64,000 nucleotides of DNA, taken from contig CALVBI010000002.1 of NCBI GenBank assembly GCA_944325735.1, positions 372,001 to 436,000 of the forward strand. The letters are read 5' to 3'. Origin of the DNA: Candidatus Gastranaerophilales bacterium. GTDB taxonomy: Bacteria; Cyanobacteriota; Vampirovibrionia; Gastranaerophilales; Gastranaerophilaceae. This document shows, one piece after another, positions 55,207 to 62,481 of the stretch. Each line of letters opens with the position of its first letter. Position 1 is the first letter of the stretch. The position numbers were made by a program, and so were the translations under genes. The notes beneath the pieces are model-generated. The model searched no databases, was not told where the DNA came from, and saw nothing but the letters and a program-made list of their open reading frames with translations.

Positions 55207-55878
55207 ATGAAGCGAGCTTTTACTTTATCAGAAGTATTGGTTACTTTAGGTATAATTGGTGTTGTATCTGCCATGACAGTACCTACTTTGATGCAGAATT
55301 ATCAGCGCAAAAGTTATGTAACTCAATTGCATAAGGTGTATAATGAAGTGCAACAAGCAGCTGTACACTATATTACAGAAAAGAATGCAATTGATTTAAT
55401 TGAGGCCGGAATAAATTCTCAGGCTAAGGCAGAGGAGTTTGTTACTAGTAATTTTAAAATAGTCCAGACTTGTACTAATTCATTGACTCCTTGCTTTGCA
55501 GATTCTTATAAATCAATAAATGGAACTGCGATTGCTGGTTTTAATCCTCATACTTCATATGTATTGGCAAGTGGTGCTGCTGTTAGACCTGGTTATTATT
55601 TTTCAGGTAAAGGCGGGGCTAGTTATCAATCTGTGATTAATCTTCTTATTGATATTAATGGTAAACAAGGTCCTAATATTCAAGGAAGAGATTTTTTTAA
55701 TGTAGGAGTTTATCCAAATGGTGTAATTGATGAAATTGAACTCAATAATCCTTTATCACCTCCTTTTTCAAAAGATTTAAGAGAAGAATTATTTAATCGA
55801 AATTGTTTAAGTGGAAAAAATGGCGGTTATGGCTGTTTTGGTAAAATTTTAAATGATAATTGGGAAATGACTTATTAG
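55207..55878 (+). CDS. Type IV prepilin-like protein without a G tract (intact)
   Basis: 223 residues from ATG 55207 (TGGAG site). A 4-residue leader (MKRA, then FTLSEVLVTLGIIG) leads into the pilin helix and a globular domain with DINGKQGPNIQGRDFF and tail FGKILNDNWEMTY. It lacks both the long leader and the tract. It is a close paralogue of the 57765 protein, sharing AMTVPTLMQNYQRK and the C-terminus. The peptidase site has A rather than G before Phe. TATAAT lies near 55160. Confidence 0.82.
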   Translation: MKRAFTLSEVLVTLGIIGVVSAMTVPTLMQNYQRKSYVTQLHKVYNEVQQAAVHYITEKNAIDLIEAGINSQAKAEEFVTSNFKIVQTCTNSLTPCFADSYKSINGTAIAGFNPHTSYVLASGAAVRPGYYFSGKGGASYQSVINLLIDINGKQGPNIQGRDFFNVGVYPNGVIDEIELNNPLSPPFSKDLREELFNRNCLSGKNGGYGCFGKILNDNWEMTY

Positions 55879-55885
55879 TAATTAA

Positions 55886-55914
55886 TTGATTAAGGGTTCA
55901 ATTTGTGCTAATAT
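55886..55914 (+). promoter_or_regulatory. Promoter of the PadR-like gene (leaderless message predicted)
   Basis: TTGATT (55886-55891), 17-bp spacer, TAATAT (55909-55914). The ATG at 55921 lies seven bases after the -10. Confidence 0.5.
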
Positions 55915-55920
55915 TAGCTT

Positions 55921-56445
55921 ATGATTGAACTCTTAATTTTATATGTTTTGTTGAAAAGAGATTTAACTATGTACGCTATACAAAAGCGTATAGAGGATAA
56001 TTTTGCTCCGTTTACAAAACCAAGTTTTGGGGCATTGAAACCTGCTTTAAGACGTTTAGAAGAAAAACAATGTTTAACTTCAAGAAAAAGTATGTCTGAA
56101 GGTGGTAAATTATCTGTTTATTATGAAATTTCAAAGCAAGGTATTACAGAATTAAAGCGTTTAATTCTTGAAGATTTAAGTGATAATCCGTTGCAATTCT
56201 TGTCAAATGCAAGAGTTAAGTTATGCTGTGCGGATTGTTTGGATTCTAGTGAGCGTAAAAGATTGTTCTTTTCAACAAAATCTCGTGCAATGCAATTTAA
56301 ACTTGCAGCTCAAAATATTTTAAATGATGAGTATAGTCATATAAATTTTTATCAAAAAATTATATTAGATAATGCACTTTGTGAATTTTCAAATTTTATA
56401 GTTATAATTGAGGGACTGGAGAAAGATAATGCCAGCAATTGTTAA
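55921..56445 (+). CDS. PadR-family transcription regulator
   Basis: 174 residues: N-terminal winged helix (LLKRDLTMYAIQKRIE, FGALKPALRRLEEKQCLTSR, YYEISKQGITEL) followed by a helical dimerisation domain, the PadR/PF03551 plan. Target and ligand unknown. It overlaps the PDZ/radical-SAM gene by 17 bp, so it probably controls its own operon. There is no leader with ribosome site. Confidence 0.8.
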   Translation: MIELLILYVLLKRDLTMYAIQKRIEDNFAPFTKPSFGALKPALRRLEEKQCLTSRKSMSEGGKLSVYYEISKQGITELKRLILEDLSDNPLQFLSNARVKLCCADCLDSSERKRLFFSTKSRAMQFKLAAQNILNDEYSHINFYQKIILDNALCEFSNFIVIIEGLEKDNASNC

Positions 56446-57700
56446 TGGAGTAGTTGAAGGCTCTATAGCTGAAGAATTAGGTATTGAAAAAGGTGATGAA
56501 ATTTTATCAATTGATAATTCTAAAATGATTGATATGATTGATTACAACTTTTTGTGTAAAGCTGATTTACTTACCTTAGAAATTAAAAAGTTAAATGGAG
56601 AAATTGAAGAAATCGAGCTTGAAAAAGACTTTGATGAAGAATTAGGAATCATCTTTGAAAGTGCTGTATTTGACAGAGTAAAACCTTGTCTTAATCATTG
56701 TATTTTTTGTTTTGTTGATCAACAGCCAAAAGGTTTAAGGGAAACTCTTTATGTAAAAGATGATGATTATAGATTGTCTTATTTGCAAGGAACTTATATT
56801 ACTTTAACTAATTTATCCGAAGATGATAAAGACCGTATTAAAAGAATGCATTTAGGACCTTTTTATGTTTCTGTTCATACTACAAATCCTGAATTAAGAG
56901 TAAAAATGCTTAAAAATCCTAATGCTGGTAGAGCTTTGGAGAATTTAAAATGGTTTAGGAAAAATAAAATCCCGTTTCATGCTCAAATTGTTTTGTGCCC
57001 AGGCTATAATGACGGTGCGGAATTAGATAGAACACTTTCTGATTTAGCTGAACTTAAGAATACAGTGTTATCCGTTGCAATTGTGCCTGTTGGGATTACT
57101 CAATTTAGAAAAGAAGGCCTAAAACAAGTTGATAAGAAATGTGCACAAGAAACTATAAAAATTGCTTCAAAATATAAACGCGTTTGCTGTTCTGATGAAT
57201 TTTTCTTACTTGCAGAACAGGATATTCCTCCAACTAAGTATTATGGTAATTTTAATCAGTTGGAAGATGGTGTCGGATCTATTAGAATGTTGCTTGATGA
57301 TTTTAAATCAAGAAAACTGCCTAAAAAGATTAAAACTCCTTTAAAATTATCTTTTGCGACAAGTTATGCTGCCAAGTATGCAATAGATAAAATTTCCGAA
57401 AAATTAAATAAAATTAAAAATTTATCAGTAACTGTAAACCCAGTAAAATCGGATTATTGGGGGCAAGATATTACAGTTGCAGGTCTAATCACAACAGATG
57501 ATTTGATAAAAACTGTTAAAAATATTGATGCAGATATTGTGATTATTCCATCAGTTATGCTAAGACAATATTCGGAAGATTTTCTAGACGGAAAGAATTT
57601 ATCTTACGTTAAAGAAAAAACAGGAAAAGAATTTTTTATTGTAAAAAATATTTATTCAATGGGGGAAATTGTTGAATATTTATATGATTTATCTATTTAG
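56429..57700 (+). CDS. DUF512-type PDZ / radical-SAM-like protein
   Basis: About 423 residues. Order: PDZ-like domain (AIVNGVVEGSIAEELGI, GDEILSID), a Cys motif CLNHCIFCF of radical-SAM type near residue 86-94, and a DUF512 C-terminal half. Bacterial/cyanobacterial homologues exist; function is not established. Start chosen at ATG 56429, with GGAG nine bases before it; the PadR stop lies downstream of this start. Confidence 0.82.
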   Translation: MPAIVNGVVEGSIAEELGIEKGDEILSIDNSKMIDMIDYNFLCKADLLTLEIKKLNGEIEEIELEKDFDEELGIIFESAVFDRVKPCLNHCIFCFVDQQPKGLRETLYVKDDDYRLSYLQGTYITLTNLSEDDKDRIKRMHLGPFYVSVHTTNPELRVKMLKNPNAGRALENLKWFRKNKIPFHAQIVLCPGYNDGAELDRTLSDLAELKNTVLSVAIVPVGITQFRKEGLKQVDKKCAQETIKIASKYKRVCCSDEFFLLAEQDIPPTKYYGNFNQLEDGVGSIRMLLDDFKSRKLPKKIKTPLKLSFATSYAAKYAIDKISEKLNKIKNLSVTVNPVKSDYWGQDITVAGLITTDDLIKTVKNIDADIVIIPSVMLRQYSEDFLDGKNLSYVKEKTGKEFFIVKNIYSMGEIVEYLYDLSI

Positions 57701-57703
57701 CAA

Positions 57704-57732
57704 TTGAAAAGTGTTGGAATAAATGTTATAAT
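57704..57732 (+). promoter_or_regulatory. Promoter of the 57765 prepilin gene
   Basis: TTGAAA (57704-57709), 17-bp spacer, TATAAT (57727-57732); leader ends AATAAAGAAAGGAGC as in the 28030 and 31253 genes. Confidence 0.75.
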
Positions 57733-57764
57733 ATAAAAGTAAAAAATAAAGAAAGGAGCGAATT

Positions 57765-58511
57765 GTGAAAAGATTTGAAACGCTGGGGGGGGGGCGTAAT
57801 TTAAGCTCCAATAAAGGTTTTACCCTTGCAGAAGTGTTAGTGACTTTAGGGATTATTGGTGTTGTCTCTGCAATGACAGTGCCAACTTTGATGCAAAATT
57901 ATCAAAGAAAAACTTATGTAACACAGTTACATAAAGTTTATAATGAAGTTAGTCAAGCTTTGGTTTTGTATCAAACTGAAAAAAATGCAGTCAATTTAAA
58001 AGAAGCTGGTATAAATTCGACTAATACTGCTGTTGATTTTATAAAATCTACTTTTAAAGTTGTTACAGATTGTGGTACTGTTAATGAGCCATGTTTTGCA
58101 CCAAATGGGGAATATAAAAAATTAGATGGTACTGTAATAACTGATAGTCGCTGTGCTTCTCATCATCCTTGTTTAGGATTAGCTAATGGAGCTGCGGTTT
58201 CTATTTATTATTATGGTGCTTCTCCATTGTTTGAATTAATATTTGATGTTAATGGTGCTAAAGGCCCTAATATTGCAGGTAGAGATTTTTTCCCATTTTA
58301 TATTTATAATAATGGGGTAATTGATGATGTTGCAACTATAGAAAATCCTGATACTGAGACTGGTTTTGAGTGGGATCCATCTGCAGTTGCACCTTTGAGT
58401 CAAGAATTAAGAGAAAAGAATTTTAATCAAGGATGTATGAGTAGTGCTCCAACGGAATGGCACGGCTGTTTTGGTAAAATATTAAATGATAATTGGGAAA
58501 TGACATATTAA
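57765..58511 (+). CDS. Type IV prepilin-like protein; G10 tract, in frame (ON) as sequenced
   Basis: 248 residues from GTG 57765 (AAAGGAGC site). The leader MKRFETLGGGRNLSSNKG carries the tract as LGGG and ends at G-FTLAEVLVTLGIIG. The body has DVNGAKGPNIAGRDFF and tail FGKILNDNWEMTY. It is a close paralogue of the 55207 protein, which lacks a tract. With 9 or 11 G it would be off. Together with the 47614 gene it is the internal evidence that the same tract can be read through in frame. Confidence 0.87.
   Translation: MKRFETLGGGRNLSSNKGFTLAEVLVTLGIIGVVSAMTVPTLMQNYQRKTYVTQLHKVYNEVSQALVLYQTEKNAVNLKEAGINSTNTAVDFIKSTFKVVTDCGTVNEPCFAPNGEYKKLDGTVITDSRCASHHPCLGLANGAAVSIYYYGASPLFELIFDVNGAKGPNIAGRDFFPFYIYNNGVIDDVATIENPDTETGFEWDPSAVAPLSQELREKNFNQGCMSSAPTEWHGCFGKILNDNWEMTY
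57785..57794 (+). repeat. G10 tract in prepilin leader (in-frame copy)
   Basis: Ten G; gene in frame as written. Confidence 0.95.
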
Positions 58512-58540
58512 AAAAAGCTCCTTTTAAAGGAGCTTTTTTT
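58511..58540. terminator. Bidirectional terminator between prepilin and glnA
   Basis: Stem AAAAAAGCTCCTTT / AAAGGAGCTTTTTTT. Confidence 0.88.
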
Positions 58541-58542
58541 GA

Positions 58543-59907
58543 TTAAAATCTTTCTAAATATCTGTCGATTTCCCATTGAGAAACATATGTTCTGAAAGAA
58601 TCCCATTCTTTTTTCTTAGCTGACATAAATTCATTAAATATGTGATCACCAAGTGCAGCTCTTGCTACAAGCGATTTATCAAAGTAATCTAATGCTTCTG
58701 CTAGACTGCCTGGTAGAGCATCAATCCTTTGTTTTTTACGTTCTTTTAATGTTAATTTATAGATATTACTTTCAACAGGAGCTGGTGGATCAATTTTGTT
58801 TCTTACACCGTCAAGGCAAGCTTCTAGAATTGCTGCAAATGCTAAATATGGGTTGCAAGATGGATCAGGTGATCTTAATTCTACTCTTGTAGAGCTGCCG
58901 CGTTTTGCAGGAACTCTTAATAATGCACTTCTGTTTGCAAGTGACCAAGCTAAATATACTGGTGCTTCATACCCTGGGACTAAACGTTTAAAGCTGTTAA
59001 CTGTTGGATTTAAAATTGCTGTAATGCTTTTTACGTGTTTTAACATACCGCCAATTGAATATTTGGCGATGTCTGATAATTGATAATCTGCTTTTTCATC
59101 ATAAAAAGCATTTTTGCCGTTTTTAAATAATGAAACGTTACAGTGCATACCTGATCCATTAATTCCGTAAATAGGTTTCGGCATAAATGTCGCATGTAAG
59201 TTATGTTTTGCTGCAATTGCTTTAACTGCTACTTTGAATGTTGCAACATTGTCTGCAGCTGTTAAAATATCCGCGTATCTAAAATCAATTTCGTGCTGAC
59301 CGTCAGCAACTTCGTGGTGAGATGCTTCGATATCAAATCCCATTTCTTGAAGTGTTAATACAATATCTGATCTTACATCTTCTCCTAAATCTTCAGGACC
59401 TACATCATAATATCCAGCTGTATCATTAGTTGAAGTTGTTACATTCCCGTCTTTGTCTTTTGAAAATAAGAAAAATTCTGCTTCAGGACCTACATTCATT
59501 GAGAATCCTAATTTTTCTGCTTCTTTCATAACTCGTTTTAAGTTGCATCTAGGACATCCTTCAAATGGAGTTCCATCTGCGTTGTATATGTCACAAATTA
59601 ATCTTGCTGAATTTACACCTTCAGAGCCTCTCCAAGGTAAAATTTGGAATGAGTTTTTGTCTGGATGGAAAAACATATCTGATGTCTCAATGCTTCTGAA
59701 CCCCTTAATTGATGATCCGTCAAGCATGATTTCATTATTTAATGCTTTTTCGATATGTTGAGAAGGAATAGTCATATTTTTTACTTGTCCGTTTATGTCA
59801 ACGAATTGTAATTTGATAAATTTGATGTTGTAATCTTTGATGAATCCTTTAATATCATCTTCACTGAATTGTCTGTTGTCTAATCTTGTGTGCATAAATT
59901 CTTTCAT
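58543..59907 (-). CDS. glnA: Glutamine synthetase type I (GSI-alpha-like)
   Basis: 454 residues with DGSSIKGF, the metal Glu region GPEAEFFLF, NGSGMHCNVSLF, KRLVPGYEAPVYLAWS and RSPDPSCNPYLAFAAILEA. Without an insertion it fits the shorter GSI-alpha group, which in Firmicutes is feedback-inhibited and binds GlnR; it lacks the adenylylation-site loop of GSI-beta as far as I see. AGAGGT precedes the ATG. A TTGACC-17-TCTAAT promoter (59982-59954) lies upstream and a TGTNA-N7-TNACA site at 60176. Confidence 0.93.
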   Translation of the reverse strand: MKEFMHTRLDNRQFSEDDIKGFIKDYNIKFIKLQFVDINGQVKNMTIPSQHIEKALNNEIMLDGSSIKGFRSIETSDMFFHPDKNSFQILPWRGSEGVNSARLICDIYNADGTPFEGCPRCNLKRVMKEAEKLGFSMNVGPEAEFFLFSKDKDGNVTTSTNDTAGYYDVGPEDLGEDVRSDIVLTLQEMGFDIEASHHEVADGQHEIDFRYADILTAADNVATFKVAVKAIAAKHNLHATFMPKPIYGINGSGMHCNVSLFKNGKNAFYDEKADYQLSDIAKYSIGGMLKHVKSITAILNPTVNSFKRLVPGYEAPVYLAWSLANRSALLRVPAKRGSSTRVELRSPDPSCNPYLAFAAILEACLDGVRNKIDPPAPVESNIYKLTLKERKKQRIDALPGSLAEALDYFDKSLVARAALGDHIFNEFMSAKKKEWDSFRTYVSQWEIDRYLERF

Positions 59908-59953
59908 GTAGACCTCTTTCCTTCTAAACTGTATTTTTATAAATTACTTTTTT

Positions 59954-59982
59954 ATTAGAATACTTTTTTTAAAAAAGGTCAA
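59954..59982 (-). promoter_or_regulatory. glnA promoter
   Basis: TTGACC (59982-59977), 17-bp spacer, TCTAAT (59959-59954). Confidence 0.5.
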
Positions 59983-60175
59983 TACTTTCTACATTAAGAT
60001 TAGATAAAGACAAACAATGAAGATTTTAATAAATATGTGAATGTTTTTCTAAAAATAGTGTTAATTTTTTAAAAATTAGGGAATATATAAATTACAAAGG
60101 GAGGTACGGGAAAGTTTTAGTATAAAAATATAGATTATTGAGCATATTTTTTATGCTTAAATCTTTAAAACGCTT

Positions 60176-60192
60176 TGTAATATTGCTTTACA
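60176..60192. promoter_or_regulatory. TGTNA-N7-TNACA site (GlnR/TnrA-like) upstream of glnA
   Basis: TGTAATATTGCTTTACA matches the Firmicute GlnR/TnrA consensus exactly. It is about 195 bp upstream of the glnA -35, further than for a simple repressor. A GlnR-type protein in this organism is not shown. Confidence 0.3.
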
Positions 60193-60292
60193 GAACTTTG
60201 TAAAGATATGTAAAGAAATAAATAAGATATAGCAATTATATACTCTGAAAATACTTTATTAATATGTAAGCAATAAATACCAAATAAAAAGA

Positions 60293-60421
60293 ATTAAATA
60301 AACACGAGATATAAATACACACACTAACTATTTACACTACCTACTACACACTAACCTTCTACACACACGAGGAATTACTAAAAAGAATTCCAAACTCTAT
60401 CGAAAGATAGGGTTTTTTTTT
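60293..60421 (+). ncRNA. Candidate plus-strand non-coding RNA with intrinsic terminator
   Basis: A G-poor, C- and A-rich stretch (60301-60370, ACACAC..., ACTACCTACTACACAC) follows the 16-mer ATTAAATAAACACGAG; then two hairpins: GGAATT (60371-60376)/AATTCC (60386-60391) and the terminator at 60394. Neighbouring genes both point to the minus strand, so a plus-strand terminator here implies a plus-strand transcript. The 5' end is unclear. Confidence 0.5.
60394..60420 (+). terminator. Strong plus-strand rho-independent terminator
   Basis: Eight-base-pair stem (ACTCTATC / GATAGGGT, one G-U pair) with a GAAA tetraloop followed by a T run. Confidence 0.8.
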
Positions 60422-60437
60422 GAGTAAAATTTATGTT

Positions 60438-62354
60438 TTAGGCTATTTGAGGAAAAACGATATTAATGTATTTTTGATAGTTTTCAGGCTCAAAAAATCC
60501 GACTGAAAATTCAGCGAAATTAATCCCTAATTGTTGCGCTTCAGGTACTTCTATCGGAGGTCCTGCTGGAGTTGAACGAGATGGATTTTTAGGGTTTGAA
60601 ATAACACCTGTGCTTCGCAAAAGTGTTATAAGAAGTGATTTCTCTTTTACTTCATACTCTGTAAGCCCTTTTGTAATTACTCCAAAGCCTTGTGTTCCTA
60701 CATATCTTTGCATTGGGGCAAAATTTGTTTTAACTTCGATTCCTCTGACTTTTGGCAGATGTTCTCTCATATCATAGTCCGGATCAAATTCTCTTTTTAT
60801 AATAGAGTTTAAATCTTCTGAGTATGTTTCTGTAACAGGTGATTTCAGGTTAAATTTTGCTTGCCATAATTTATTTTTTATCTTGTTATCCCATTCTATT
60901 TTAAAATTGATTAGTTCTTCATTTTGTTCTACTTGGATATCGAAAAAACTTGTTTTAATTATATTATTTTTGAATGAGTAAATTTCAGCTTTTTCTCCAA
61001 TGTCATCTGCAACAGCTCCAAAGTTATAAGTATCCCCTTCATCTTTAAAACGAACAAATTCCATTTCAACATTTCCTATACGTATTTTACCGTTTTTAAC
61101 TTCGAAGTTGATTTGAGGTTTGACAGCAGGAGAATATTTTAGAGTATAAATGTCTGTAAAGTCTTCTGTGACAGGGATTTTTTGAGTGTCATAAAGAAGC
61201 GAGTTTTCTACTCCGAAATGTTTCCCGATAACTTTATATTCAGGAAGCAAATCTTTGCTTTCCATTATAGGTGTTTTGAAATTGTATTTAAGTCTTAACT
61301 CTTCAATAATAGAGTTTGCTATTTGGATTATTTTTTCATATCTTGTGACATTTTCTCTATGAACTAAATCTGTAGAACAACCGCAAATCCCGTCATGTGC
61401 TTGATTTTTGAGTAATAATTTATATGCGTATTCAATTATTGAGTTATATTCTTCCCCGTATTTTTTCTGTAATTTGTCAGCTTGTTCAAGCAAATATGTA
61501 CATTTAACATTATATTGTTTAAGTTTTAATCTTGCAGAATATGAACCCTGGAGGATAAAAGTTTTGCTGTTGTCTCTGAGTTCATCATTCCATTCAAATT
61601 GTTTAAAATTGTCTTTTACTAGTTCAAAGTATTCGAATGGGTTAGATAGTTTAATTTTATAATCTTCAAGTAAAGTATTTACTTTTTCGATTTGTTCTGT
61701 AATGTCTGGTTCTACTCCTAAATGATCTGCACCAATAGGTAGAAGTAAATAATTCCCTGATTTTTCTGCTATTTTATCTAAATTTCCTTTTAACCATTCA
61801 GCTTTTTTCTCAATAGTCATAGGAGCTGAAAATATATCCATAAAATATCCGCGGATAAGATTTACAGTTTTAATCCCGTTAAAAGTGAATTCTGATGGCA
61901 TATCGCCACAGCCACGCCATACGACACATTTATCAATCCCAAAATCTTTAAATATTTTAGGGATATTTTGACTGTGTCCGAACGTGTCAGCAAGATAGCC
62001 TATGAAATCAGTGCAACCAAAATCTTTTGATATTTTAAGTCCTATTTCCAGATTTTTTTCAAATACGGTTTTGTCGGTAAGAAATTCATCAACAAGTGTA
62101 TAGCAAGGTCCGATATATAATTTTTTTTCTGCAATAAATTTTCTTACAAGTCCTTCTTTTTCTGGGCGAATTTCTAAGTAATCTAATAGTGCACTTACTT
62201 GTCCGTCAAAGTAAAATGAAGGAATTTTGTTGTTTTCAAGCATATCTAAGACATTGTCAAAAACTCTTAGAAGTCTTAGTCTAAAAACTTCAAATTCTCT
62301 ATACCATTCCCTATCCCAGTGAGTGTGTAAATATGCTATAACTTGTTTTTTCAT
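60438..62354 (-). CDS. GH38-family alpha-mannosidase-like glycoside hydrolase
   Basis: 638 residues. LHTHWDREWYREFE is the GH38 N-terminal zinc-binding motif and GYLADTFGHSQNIPKI holds the expected nucleophile Asp; HDGICGCSTDLVH is the later active-site loop. It resembles bacterial MngB-type enzymes acting on 2-O-mannosylglycerate or host glycans. It is shorter than most GH38 enzymes (850 or more) because the C-terminal beta-sandwich is reduced. No signal peptide, so a cytosolic role on imported sugar is likely. Substrate not known. Confidence 0.82.
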   Translation of the reverse strand: MKKQVIAYLHTHWDREWYREFEVFRLRLLRVFDNVLDMLENNKIPSFYFDGQVSALLDYLEIRPEKEGLVRKFIAEKKLYIGPCYTLVDEFLTDKTVFEKNLEIGLKISKDFGCTDFIGYLADTFGHSQNIPKIFKDFGIDKCVVWRGCGDMPSEFTFNGIKTVNLIRGYFMDIFSAPMTIEKKAEWLKGNLDKIAEKSGNYLLLPIGADHLGVEPDITEQIEKVNTLLEDYKIKLSNPFEYFELVKDNFKQFEWNDELRDNSKTFILQGSYSARLKLKQYNVKCTYLLEQADKLQKKYGEEYNSIIEYAYKLLLKNQAHDGICGCSTDLVHRENVTRYEKIIQIANSIIEELRLKYNFKTPIMESKDLLPEYKVIGKHFGVENSLLYDTQKIPVTEDFTDIYTLKYSPAVKPQINFEVKNGKIRIGNVEMEFVRFKDEGDTYNFGAVADDIGEKAEIYSFKNNIIKTSFFDIQVEQNEELINFKIEWDNKIKNKLWQAKFNLKSPVTETYSEDLNSIIKREFDPDYDMREHLPKVRGIEVKTNFAPMQRYVGTQGFGVITKGLTEYEVKEKSLLITLLRSTGVISNPKNPSRSTPAGPPIEVPEAQQLGINFAEFSVGFFEPENYQKYINIVFPQIA

Positions 62355-62481
62355 ACTTAATTTTTAGCATATTTATAATTATTATGCAAAGAATTAACAA
62401 AAATTATCTAAGTGGTGTTCCTTTTAGAGAATGCGTTTTTCTATATATTTATTTATTTTTACCTAAAAGAGGTGAGGTTAA

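Larger units (their letters stand above)
59908..60437. other. 530-bp gene-free interval upstream of glnA
   Basis: No coding frame supported. It holds the glnA promoter, a GlnR-like site, and at its right end a plus-strand terminator with a C-rich, G-poor segment before it (candidate RNA). Confidence 0.65.

Noticed and set aside
2916-57794. The G tracts as mere sequencing artefact
   Set aside because: Each is in the same place of homologous genes with related flanks on both gene orientations, which a random artefact would not produce. Their exact length could still be wrong.
60170-60200. NtcA site (GTA-N8-TAC) upstream of glnA
   Set aside because: The nearest candidate has a spacing of nine, not eight, bases, so it is not an NtcA site.
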